64,000 nt of DNA, taken from Flavobacterium stagni. GTDB taxonomy: Bacteria > Bacteroidota > Bacteroidia > Flavobacteriales > Flavobacteriaceae. Shown piece after piece: positions 8,269 through 16,373 of this stretch. The stretch lies in contig NZ_SBKN01000005.1 in the NCBI RefSeq assembly GCF_004122105.1, forward strand, positions 230,043 through 294,042, given 5' to 3'. Below the pieces are notes generated by a model. The model worked only from the letters and a program-made list of their open reading frames with translations, ran no database searches and was not told the origin of the DNA. The position numbers and the translations under genes are program-made. How positions within the stretch are numbered: position 1 is the first letter of the stretch; every line of letters starts with the position of its first letter.

Positions 8269-9926
8269 TAGCGAATTCCATTTTCACGCATTACCGCGTT
8301 TAATCGTTTTAATAAGACAAACATTAATGAAGCAGCGAATAAAAGTAAGCCGAAGTTCACCCAAAAGAAATTGGATTTGTCTTCATAACTGTCCCACATA
8401 CTGGCCAAAACACCCGATAATTTATTTCCAATGGACGTAGCCAAAAACCAACCGCCCATCATTAAGGAAGTGATGTTGCGCGGACTTAATTTGGACACCA
8501 CGGATAAACCCATTGGACTCAAAAAGAGTTCCCCAATGGTAATAACTCCGTAATTGGCGACCAACCACCAAACGGATACTTTCTCGGCACCGTTATGGCC
8601 TGCTTTCACTGCAGCAACCATGACCAATACCGACAAGGCAGAAATCAAGAGTCCGAACGCAATTTTAGTCGGCGTCGTCGGTTCTTTTTGTCGGTGACGT
8701 AAAAAGGTAAAAAAGGCTACTACCAAAGGCGTTAATAATATCACCCAACCCGGATTGATGGACTGACTTAAATTGGACGACCAGGTGTAGACTGCGGCTT
8801 CTTCTTGTGGTTTTTTCTCAGGGGCTACATTGCGGAAATACAACGGGTAGTCCACGGTTTTGATCACTTCACCATCTTTCTTTTGAATACGGAAATATTC
8901 ATCATATAAGGCAACGCTGTCTTTTTTATAGTGTAATGTATCAACGAGTACTAATTTCGATCCAATTTGTTGCGCCGTTCCCGTTAATTCGCGGTCGGTA
9001 TATTTATCACCCCAATTGTTCAAGGCTGAACCGTTGAGTTTGAATACCGCCCAAAACAAGATCACTACGGCAAAAATAGAAAGCAAAGCACCGATCGGTC
9101 GTTTCTCTTCGGCTTTGGCTTTGAAATACAAACTACCGTAGAAGAAAATTACGGGAATACAAGCAAAAATAAAAGCATCGGTACTATCCGAACCAAAGAT
9201 ATAACTGTCGGTATTGGTTTCGGAATAGGTTCCTTTTAACATCCATCCAATGATTCCAAAAACCACAGAAGGTACTAAGATGTAAAGGACAATTTTACTA
9301 AAAGGCATATCGCCAGGTTGTTCCCCTTTTTTCTCGACTTTGTCGCCATAATGTTTGGAACCCAACAAAAACACAATAACACCAATAATCATCCCGACAC
9401 CGGCAGCCATAAAAGCATATTGCCAACCAAAAAGGATTTTGAAAGCAGCGCCAAAGAAATTACAAATAAAAGCCCCGACATTGATTCCCATGTAGAAAAT
9501 GTTGTAACCTTCGTCCTTCTTGTCTTTGTATTGCTCGTCGTTGTAGAAATTCCCCAATAATGTTGAAATGTTCGGTTTAAAGAATCCGTTCCCTAAAATC
9601 ACGAGCGTCATCGCCAAATACAACATTGGCAGACTGTGGATTCCCATCATCATATAACCCGCACCCATCATGAGTCCGCCCAACACAATTGACTTTTTAT
9701 AGCCCCAATAACGGTCAGCAATTAAGCCCCCAACGAACGGCGTTAAAAACACCAAGGCAATGAAGGTTCCGTATAAATCAGACGATTCTTTCTCGGTCAT
9801 TTTGAAACCGGCTTCCACATCTTTAAGATAAAGCGTAAAAATTCCGATCATGAGGTAGTAGCCAAAACGCTCCCACATTTCCGATAAAAACAAATAAGGC
9901 AGTGCCTTAGGATGACTTTTCCACAT
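8268..9926 (-). CDS. POT/PTR-family peptide:proton symporter (2 of 3)
   Basis: 552 residues, multi-spanning. It has LSEMWERFGYYLMIG (ExxER followed by YY, the closest of the three to the canonical motif), GNGFFKPNISTLLG and GELFLSPMGLSVVSKL. A soluble insertion of about 90 residues near 310-400 (charged, including YTDRELTG and YFRIQKKDGEV) separates membrane segments in the middle of the protein and is absent from the 501-residue neighbour. It lies downstream of a terminator-like hairpin and overlaps the next POT gene by one base. Confidence 0.93.
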   Translation of the reverse strand: MWKSHPKALPYLFLSEMWERFGYYLMIGIFTLYLKDVEAGFKMTEKESSDLYGTFIALVFLTPFVGGLIADRYWGYKKSIVLGGLMMGAGYMMMGIHSLPMLYLAMTLVILGNGFFKPNISTLLGNFYNDEQYKDKKDEGYNIFYMGINVGAFICNFFGAAFKILFGWQYAFMAAGVGMIIGVIVFLLGSKHYGDKVEKKGEQPGDMPFSKIVLYILVPSVVFGIIGWMLKGTYSETNTDSYIFGSDSTDAFIFACIPVIFFYGSLYFKAKAEEKRPIGALLSIFAVVILFWAVFKLNGSALNNWGDKYTDRELTGTAQQIGSKLVLVDTLHYKKDSVALYDEYFRIQKKDGEVIKTVDYPLYFRNVAPEKKPQEEAAVYTWSSNLSQSINPGWVILLTPLVVAFFTFLRHRQKEPTTPTKIAFGLLISALSVLVMVAAVKAGHNGAEKVSVWWLVANYGVITIGELFLSPMGLSVVSKLSPRNITSLMMGGWFLATSIGNKLSGVLASMWDSYEDKSNFFWVNFGLLLFAASLMFVLLKRLNAVMRENGIR

Positions 9927-9940
9927 AGTTTTTGGGTATT

Positions 9941-9975
9941 AAAAAACAAAACCTACAAGACGAACTTGTAGGTTT
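9941..9975 (-). terminator. Hairpin between POT genes 3 and 2
   Basis: Inverted repeat AAACCTACAAG (9949-9959) and CTTGTAGGTTT (9965-9975) with a 5-base loop. On the minus strand it is followed by a T-rich tract (TTTTGTTTTTT). It lies between two genes of one direction, so it may give partial termination and uneven expression. Confidence 0.65.
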
Positions 9976-10004
9976 GAAAGATATAAAAATATTTTGGAAT
10001 CGAA

Positions 10005-11714
10005 TTATTTGATACCGTGCATCATACGTTTTAAAACAGGAGTCAATGAGGCTAATAATACTGCTGCGATACCACACAATACCACAAAAACCATAAAGAA
10101 TTCAAATAAGTTGTGAATTGTGAAACCTGCAAAGGTTGGATAATCTAAAGCAATTTGATTGTCAGCAAATGCTTTCACTTGTTCTGCTGATAACGTAATT
10201 TTTTTATCTAAAACATCTTGGAGATTTACGCCTATCTCTTTTGCTTTTTCAAACTTATCCCCTGTTGCTGGAATTAAAGCTCCCAATGTTCCCGCTAAGG
10301 CATAACCCGCAGCATTTGAAATAAAGAACACTCCATATAACAAAGAGGCAAAACGCTTAGGCGCTAATTTACCCACCAAAGACAATCCGATAGGTGACAA
10401 ACACAATTCTCCAATTGTTTGAATGAAATATAACAACACTAACCATTTGATGGCCAACATACCTGAATTACCCAAATCTTTCACATTGTAAGCTATAATG
10501 AAATAACTTAATGCAATAAAGGCCAATCCAAAAGCTTGTTTCATAGGAGATATCGGCTCTTTTCCAGCAGCACGTAGTTTATCCCACATTAAACTAAATG
10601 GAACAGCTAAAAGAACAACAAACAATCCATTAAAGATCTGTACCATTGAAGCTGGCATTTCCCAATTAAATAAGAAATGACGGTCGGTCTGATTTGATGC
10701 AATGAATGTTAATGAAGAACCGGCTTGTTCAAACGCAGCCCAAAAGAAAATAATAAAAAATGAGATGATGTAAATCACTAAAATTCGTTGAATTTCAACT
10801 TTAGTTAATGTTGAATCCAACAGAATAAGAATTGCTAATGAAATCCCTGCACCATAAATAATAGGATAAATTATCCCTTTTACTAATGTTCCTATTTCAA
10901 AATTTGAGAATCCGAATTCGCCTACATGCAAATAACGGAACACAAAAAATAAAACTGTGAATAATACAGCAACTAAACCAATTGATTTAGATGAAAATTT
11001 CGCTTGTTCTTCAACTTCACCAGAAGTAGCATTATTATTTGGTTTACCACCAATTGGCAATCCTTCAGGAGTTACAACATATTTATTCTTCAATAAGTAA
11101 AACACCATTGTTCCTAAAACCATAGCAATACAGGCCATTAAATAACCCCATTTAAAAACGGTTGGATCTTGCACTTTGCCAATTTTAACATCAGCAAAAA
11201 GAGGAACAAAATATTGACTTAATAAGGCCCCGATATTAATACCCATGTAAAAAATCGTGAAAGCCGAATCCAATTTAGTCTTTTCTTGCGGAGGATATAA
11301 ACTTCCCACCATAGAAGAAATGTTCGGCTTAAAGAATCCATTACCGAAAATTATCACAAATAACCCCATCCAAAAAACAGATTTGGAAAGGTCTAAATTT
11401 GAATCATAAATCGTGGCACTGTAGAATAATAAAAACTGACCGATAGCCATTAATGAACCACCTAACATGATACAGTTTCTATTTCCAAAGTATTTATCAG
11501 AAATGAATCCTCCCAAAAGTGGTGTTAAGTAGCAAAGGGCCAAAAATCCTCCATAAATAATAGATGCATTTGATTCCCCAAGCATTAAGGCATGAACCAT
11601 AAATAAAGTTAGGATCGCTCGCATTCCGTAGAAATTGAATCGCTCCCACATTTCGGTCCCAAACAACACCCAAAGTCCCTTTGGATGTCCGGTCTTTACA
11701 GCAGTTTCGCTCAT
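10005..11714 (-). CDS. POT/PTR-family peptide:proton symporter (3 of 3)
   Basis: 569 residues, multi-spanning. Family motifs are FGTEMWERFNFYGMRA (ExxER), GNGFFKPNISSMVG and GELCLSPIGLSLVGKL. It carries extra polar loops around residues 220-240 and a near-C-terminal insert (about 490-535, GDKFEKAKEIGVNLQ) not present in the other two. Only 26 bases separate it from the upstream dipeptidyl peptidase IV gene, so it is the most likely direct partner of that enzyme. The three transporters are clearly homologous but differ in length and inserts, which indicates old rather than recent duplication. Confidence 0.93.
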   Translation of the reverse strand: MSETAVKTGHPKGLWVLFGTEMWERFNFYGMRAILTLFMVHALMLGESNASIIYGGFLALCYLTPLLGGFISDKYFGNRNCIMLGGSLMAIGQFLLFYSATIYDSNLDLSKSVFWMGLFVIIFGNGFFKPNISSMVGSLYPPQEKTKLDSAFTIFYMGINIGALLSQYFVPLFADVKIGKVQDPTVFKWGYLMACIAMVLGTMVFYLLKNKYVVTPEGLPIGGKPNNNATSGEVEEQAKFSSKSIGLVAVLFTVLFFVFRYLHVGEFGFSNFEIGTLVKGIIYPIIYGAGISLAILILLDSTLTKVEIQRILVIYIISFFIIFFWAAFEQAGSSLTFIASNQTDRHFLFNWEMPASMVQIFNGLFVVLLAVPFSLMWDKLRAAGKEPISPMKQAFGLAFIALSYFIIAYNVKDLGNSGMLAIKWLVLLYFIQTIGELCLSPIGLSLVGKLAPKRFASLLYGVFFISNAAGYALAGTLGALIPATGDKFEKAKEIGVNLQDVLDKKITLSAEQVKAFADNQIALDYPTFAGFTIHNLFEFFMVFVVLCGIAAVLLASLTPVLKRMMHGIK

Positions 11715-11740
11715 AAATATTGGTTTTAGTTTATTTAGAA

Positions 11741-13909
11741 TTATAGTTTTTCTTTGATGAAATTGGTCAACTTATTGAACAATTGAATTCGGGTTTTGCC
11801 CCCGTAAATGCCGTGGTTTTTGTCGGGATAAATCGCCCAATCAAATTGCTTGTTGGCTTGTACCAAAGCTTCAATCATTTGCATGGAATTTTGTACGTGA
11901 ACATTGTCATCTGCTGTTCCGTGCACCAACAAGAAGCTTCCTTTTAACTTGCTCACATGATTGATTGGTGAATTATCATCGTAGCCGCTTGCATTTTCTT
12001 GTGGGGTTTGCATGTAGCGTTCCGTATAAATGGAATCGTAGAAACGCCAGTTGGTTACCGGAGCGACCGCAATTGCCATTTTAAACACATCGGCGCCTTT
12101 GAACAAACAATTGCTCGCCATGAATCCGCCAAAGGACCAGCCGAAAATTCCGATACGGGATTTGTCTACATAGGCATACGTTCCTAATACTTTTGCTGCA
12201 TCAATTTGATCTTCTACTTCAAATTTACCCAATTCCTTTTGCGTACATTTTTTAAAAGCAGCGCCTTTGAATCCCGTTCCACGACCGTCCACACAAACGG
12301 TGATATACCCTTGTTGTGCGAGCATCATAAACCAATAATCGTTGGTATCCAACCAATCGTTGGCCACTTGCTGCGAACCCGGACCCGAATATTGGTACAT
12401 GAAAACAGGATATTTTTTAGTAGCATCAAAATCTTTGGGCTTAATCATCCAAGCGTTGAGTTGGTGGCCTTTTTCAGTCGTCAATACAAAAAACTCTTTG
12501 GTGGGCAAATCGTATTTTTTCAGCTTTTCAGTTAAGGCTGAATTTTCTACAATCATTTGCACTTGCACACCGTCTTTGGCACTGTTCAGTGAATAAGTAG
12601 GCGGTACTGTAGCTGAAGAAAAGGTATTGATAAAGAACTCAAAATTCGGACTGAATGTCGCCGCATTGGTGCCTACTTGTTTACTTAATTTCATTTTCTT
12701 TTTACCATCTAAACCGATACGGTACACATCGCGCACAATTGAACCGTTTTCAGTCGATTGGTAAAAAATAGTTTTGGTTTTTTCGTCAAAGCCGTAATAA
12801 GCAGTCACTTCCCAAGCCCCTTTGGTTACTTGGTTTTTCAATTTACCTGTTTTATCATAAAGATAAATGTGGTTCCATCCGTCTTTCTCAGAAGTCCAAA
12901 TAAAACTATTGTCTTTTAAAAATGTTAGATTATCCGTAACATCCACATAAGCATTATCTTTCTCATTCAAGACCACTTTTGCTGCTGCAGAAGTACCATC
13001 AATAAACAACAAATCCAAATTGTTTTGGTGACGATTCAAAACTTGCGCACACAATACATTGGCATCATTGGTCCAACGCATACGGGCGATGTAAAAATCA
13101 TTGTATTGCGAAAGATTAACTTCTTTCTTTGTATTCGAAGCAACATCTACAAGATGTAAAGAAACCAACGCATTTTTTTCGCCAGCTTTGGGATATTTGA
13201 ATTTTTCTTGGGTTGGATATAACGCTTTCTGGTAAATATCCATAGAAAACTCGGGCACTTGGCGTTCGTCAAAACGAATGAAAGCTATCTTCTTACTGTC
13301 GGCACTCCAATCAAAAGCACGTACGAAAGCAAATTCTTCTTCATATACCCAGTCGGTGATTCCGTTGATGATCGCATTTTTTTCACCATCATTCGTAATT
13401 GCCGTTGAATTTCCAGAAGCCACATCCATCACATAAAGATTGTTGGCTTTTACATAAGCAATCTTACTACCATTTGGAGAAAACAAAGGCTCTTGAACTT
13501 GTTCTAAAACTTTACGAAGGGATTTGGTTGTAAGATCATACAAATAATAATCGGCGGTAAACGAGTGGCGGTAAATGGGATTGGAATTGTTGGCTATTAA
13601 AATTTGTTTTTCATCCGAACTAAAGACATAACTATCGATACCTTCTGCCAATTCTTTATGATTTTTGGTATCCAAAAGAGTCGACACTTTTTTCAAAGTT
13701 GCATAATCGTACAAGTCGATTTGCTGACTTCTCGAACCGCGGTCGGTATTTAAAACCGTGTATTGGTTGGTGTTCTTCATGGCTTGTAGTTCGTCCATTC
13801 CTTTGGAACGAAACATGCCCATGTATATTTCTTCTACAGAAAGTTTGGACTGAGCAGAAACAGTAATTCCTACGGCCAAAAACAAGGCGACAAGGCTTCT
13901 TTTTATCAT
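11741..13909 (-). CDS. Dipeptidyl peptidase IV (S9B family)
   Basis: 722 residues. A signal peptide (about 1-19, VGITVSAQ) is followed by the beta-propeller domain, which contains WVYEEEF; the paired Glu residues bind the free N-terminus of the substrate in DPP IV. The C-terminal alpha/beta-hydrolase domain has GWSFGG (Ser592), HGTADDNVH (Asp668) and KNHGIYG (His699), a complete catalytic triad in the expected order. The enzyme releases X-Pro or X-Ala dipeptides from peptides in the periplasm. It heads a run of three POT peptide transporters, which would import its products. Confidence 0.95.
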   Translation of the reverse strand: MIKRSLVALFLAVGITVSAQSKLSVEEIYMGMFRSKGMDELQAMKNTNQYTVLNTDRGSRSQQIDLYDYATLKKVSTLLDTKNHKELAEGIDSYVFSSDEKQILIANNSNPIYRHSFTADYYLYDLTTKSLRKVLEQVQEPLFSPNGSKIAYVKANNLYVMDVASGNSTAITNDGEKNAIINGITDWVYEEEFAFVRAFDWSADSKKIAFIRFDERQVPEFSMDIYQKALYPTQEKFKYPKAGEKNALVSLHLVDVASNTKKEVNLSQYNDFYIARMRWTNDANVLCAQVLNRHQNNLDLLFIDGTSAAAKVVLNEKDNAYVDVTDNLTFLKDNSFIWTSEKDGWNHIYLYDKTGKLKNQVTKGAWEVTAYYGFDEKTKTIFYQSTENGSIVRDVYRIGLDGKKKMKLSKQVGTNAATFSPNFEFFINTFSSATVPPTYSLNSAKDGVQVQMIVENSALTEKLKKYDLPTKEFFVLTTEKGHQLNAWMIKPKDFDATKKYPVFMYQYSGPGSQQVANDWLDTNDYWFMMLAQQGYITVCVDGRGTGFKGAAFKKCTQKELGKFEVEDQIDAAKVLGTYAYVDKSRIGIFGWSFGGFMASNCLFKGADVFKMAIAVAPVTNWRFYDSIYTERYMQTPQENASGYDDNSPINHVSKLKGSFLLVHGTADDNVHVQNSMQMIEALVQANKQFDWAIYPDKNHGIYGGKTRIQLFNKLTNFIKEKL

Positions 13910-14043
13910 ATTCTAAAAAGTGGTTTGTTAACGAGTCCAATTTTAATGAAAAAAAAGCAAACCACCGTCTTTTTTTAGCCAAAATGCACTTCAACAAGGC
14001 TTTTTATTTCCTTAAAATTACTTTATTCTCTTGTTCGAAGCTG

Positions 14044-14051
14044 TATCTTTG
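14044..14051 (+). promoter_or_regulatory. TAnnTTTG box upstream of HMG-CoA reductase
   Basis: TATCTTTG is an exact -7 match, 26 bases before ATG 14078. No TTG occurs at the usual spacing upstream. The box overlaps the in-frame GTG at 14051, which argues against that codon as the start. Confidence 0.45.
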
Positions 14052-14077
14052 TGGGGCAAATTGATAATCAACTGAAA

Positions 14078-15394
14078 ATGAATCAAGCCGTATCTGGATT
14101 TTCGAAATTATCCAAAGAAGAAAAAATCCAATGGATTGCTCAAACCTACTTCAACACGCCGGCAGAGGCGGAAAAAATCCTGAAACAGTATTGGAATCAG
14201 GATGCTAAACTCCAACAATTGCATGATGAATTCATCGAAAATACGCTAACCAATTTCTATTTACCGATGGGAATTGCGCCCAATTTCAACATCAACGGAC
14301 GGTATTATTCCGTTCCGATGGTTATTGAAGAAAGTTCGGTAGTGGCAGCAGCAGCTAAAGCGGCTAAATTTTGGAGTACCCGTGGCGGATTCAAAACCTC
14401 GATTATTGGCACGGAAAAAATTGGCCAAGTCCACTTTTTATTTCAAGGTTCGATCGAAAAACTTCAACCGTTTTTTGACAAAATAAAACCGCAATTTTTC
14501 GAAGCTACCGAACCCATCACACGAAACATGAACAAGCGTGGCGGCGGGATTCTCGACATTGAATTACGGGATAAAACCTCGGAATTAGCCAACTACTTTC
14601 AATTGCACGCGACGTTTGACACCAAAGACAGCATGGGGGCAAACTTCATCAATTCGTGTTTGGAACAATTTGCCAAAACCCTACGCGAAGTCGCAGCAAC
14701 TGAGGAAAGTTTTACTCCAGACGAGCAAAATATTACTGTAGTGATGAGTATTTTATCCAACTACGTTCCCAATTGTGTCGTTCGTGCCGAAGTTTCATGT
14801 CCTGTTGAAGATTTGGCGGAAAAGAAAATTGATGAGCCACAGGCTTTTGCTGAAAAATTTGTGCAAGCCGTTAAGATCGCCGAGATTGAAACCTTCCGTG
14901 CGGTAACCCACAACAAAGGCATTATGAATGGGATCGACGCGGTTGTTCTGGCAACGGGTAATGATTTTCGTGCGGTAGAAGCCGGAGTGCATGCCTATGC
15001 TGCACGCAATGGCAAATACAGCAGTTTATCGCATGCTAAAATCGAAAACGGAATCTTTACGTTTTGGATGGATGTTCCATTAGCTTTAGGCACGGTAGGC
15101 GGACTCACCTCTTTACATCCTTTGGTGAAAGTGGCTTTGGAGATTTTAGGAAAACCTTCGGCTCAAGAACTGATGCAAGTAGTGGCAGCGACAGGTTTGG
15201 CTCAAAATTTTGCCGCCTTACGTTCGCTAACCACAACCGGGATTCAAGAAGGCCACATGAAAATGCATTTGAACAATATTTTAAACCAATTTCAAGCCAC
15301 AGCAGAAGAGCGTAAAATCGTACTCACGCATTTTGCGGATCAAACCGTGACACATGCTTCTGTGGTTGAAATGATTGAAAATTTACGCCGTTAG
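14078..15394 (+). CDS. Hydroxymethylglutaryl-CoA reductase, class II (degradative-type sequence)
   Basis: 438 residues. Catalytic landmarks of bacterial class II HMGR are visible: Glu in MVIEESSVVAAAAKAA, Lys in THNKGIMNGIDA, Asp in ATGNDFRAVEAG, and His in IQEGHMKMHL near the C-terminus. The reaction interconverts HMG-CoA and mevalonate. Although family tools often label this class degradative, the window also holds mevalonate kinase and mevalonate diphosphate decarboxylase, so a biosynthetic role feeding isoprenoids is more likely. The GHMP kinase follows 10 bases after the stop. Confidence 0.93.
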   Translation: MNQAVSGFSKLSKEEKIQWIAQTYFNTPAEAEKILKQYWNQDAKLQQLHDEFIENTLTNFYLPMGIAPNFNINGRYYSVPMVIEESSVVAAAAKAAKFWSTRGGFKTSIIGTEKIGQVHFLFQGSIEKLQPFFDKIKPQFFEATEPITRNMNKRGGGILDIELRDKTSELANYFQLHATFDTKDSMGANFINSCLEQFAKTLREVAATEESFTPDEQNITVVMSILSNYVPNCVVRAEVSCPVEDLAEKKIDEPQAFAEKFVQAVKIAEIETFRAVTHNKGIMNGIDAVVLATGNDFRAVEAGVHAYAARNGKYSSLSHAKIENGIFTFWMDVPLALGTVGGLTSLHPLVKVALEILGKPSAQELMQVVAATGLAQNFAALRSLTTTGIQEGHMKMHLNNILNQFQATAEERKIVLTHFADQTVTHASVVEMIENLRR

Positions 15395-15404
15395 TCAAAC
15401 CGCT

Positions 15405-16322
15405 ATGAAACAGACGTTCTACAGCAATGGTAAATTACTCATTACGGGCGAATATGTCGTCCTCGACGGCGCGAAAGCTTTGGCTTTACCTACGCGTTTC
15501 GGTCAAAGTTTGCACATTGAACAGGGAAGCGACCAAATGATGCATTGGAAGAGTTATGACCATGACAAAAGTGTATGGTTTGAAGCGACAATTCCTTTTG
15601 AATCGATACAACGAAAAGAACGGTTTGATGCACCCCATCACCTCAAAAATACGTTGATTGAAATTCTACACGAAGCGTATTTAATGAATGCCGACTTCCT
15701 TTTGGAATCAGAAGGATATGTGGTTACAACTGAATTGAGTTTTCCCAAAAACTGGGGATTGGGTACTTCGTCCACTTTAATCAACAATATTGCACAATGG
15801 GCCCAAATCGATGCCTTTACCTTATTAAAACGCAGCTTTGGAGGGAGCGGTTATGATGTTGCTTGTGCCCAATACAACACGCCTATTCTTTATCAATTAC
15901 AAAATGAGTTACCTGTGGTAGAATCGGTTGATTTTGCTCCAGTGTTTGCAGATAAAATCTACTTTGTGTATCTCAATCAAAAAAGAAGTTCGAAAGCGGC
16001 CATTGCAGCGTATTTGGACAAACAAGGGGATATTGCAAAGACTGTAACTAAAATCAATGGTTTAACGCAACGAATTCTTAATGCAGATCAACCCAAAGAT
16101 TTTGCTTTGGCATTACGCGAGCATGAAATTGAGCTGAGTGATGTTTTGGAGGAAATGACGATACAAGAAGCTTTATTTCCCGACTTTGAGGGTGTTATTA
16201 AAAGTTTAGGCGCTTGGGGCGGTGATTTTGTTATGGCGATTTCGAAAGAAAATCCGACAGACTATTTTCATTCCAAAGGGTATCCGACGGTACTTTCGTA
16301 TCAAGAAATGATACTACTATAA
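15405..16322 (+). CDS. GHMP kinase of the GYDIA type; candidate phosphomevalonate kinase
   Basis: 305 residues. It begins FYSNGKLLITGEYVVLDGA, the substrate-binding start of mevalonate-type GHMP kinases, has an ATP-binding loop NWGLGTSSTL, and then SGYDVACAQ, the motif for which the GYDIA subgroup is named. Its neighbour is HMG-CoA reductase. Mevalonate kinase and the decarboxylase are encoded elsewhere in the window, so phosphomevalonate kinase is the step not otherwise accounted for; assigning it here is inference. ATG 15405 avoids overlap with HMGR. A strong bidirectional terminator follows. Confidence 0.85.
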   Translation: MKQTFYSNGKLLITGEYVVLDGAKALALPTRFGQSLHIEQGSDQMMHWKSYDHDKSVWFEATIPFESIQRKERFDAPHHLKNTLIEILHEAYLMNADFLLESEGYVVTTELSFPKNWGLGTSSTLINNIAQWAQIDAFTLLKRSFGGSGYDVACAQYNTPILYQLQNELPVVESVDFAPVFADKIYFVYLNQKRSSKAAIAAYLDKQGDIAKTVTKINGLTQRILNADQPKDFALALREHEIELSDVLEEMTIQEALFPDFEGVIKSLGAWGGDFVMAISKENPTDYFHSKGYPTVLSYQEMILL

Positions 16323-16324
16323 AC

Positions 16325-16357
16325 AAAAAAATCCCGATGTACATCGGGATTTTTTTA
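16325..16357. terminator. Bidirectional rho-independent terminator
   Basis: A perfect 20-base palindrome at 16331-16350 (ATCCCGATGT and its mirror) is flanked by an A-run on the left and a T-run on the right. It serves the convergent GHMP kinase and PpiD-like genes. Confidence 0.9.
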
Positions 16358-16373
16358 TGGGATTAGCGCTCTA

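Noticed and set aside
16331..16350. Perfect palindrome as a regulator binding site
   Set aside because: It lies between convergent genes with A- and T-runs on its flanks, which is a bidirectional terminator.
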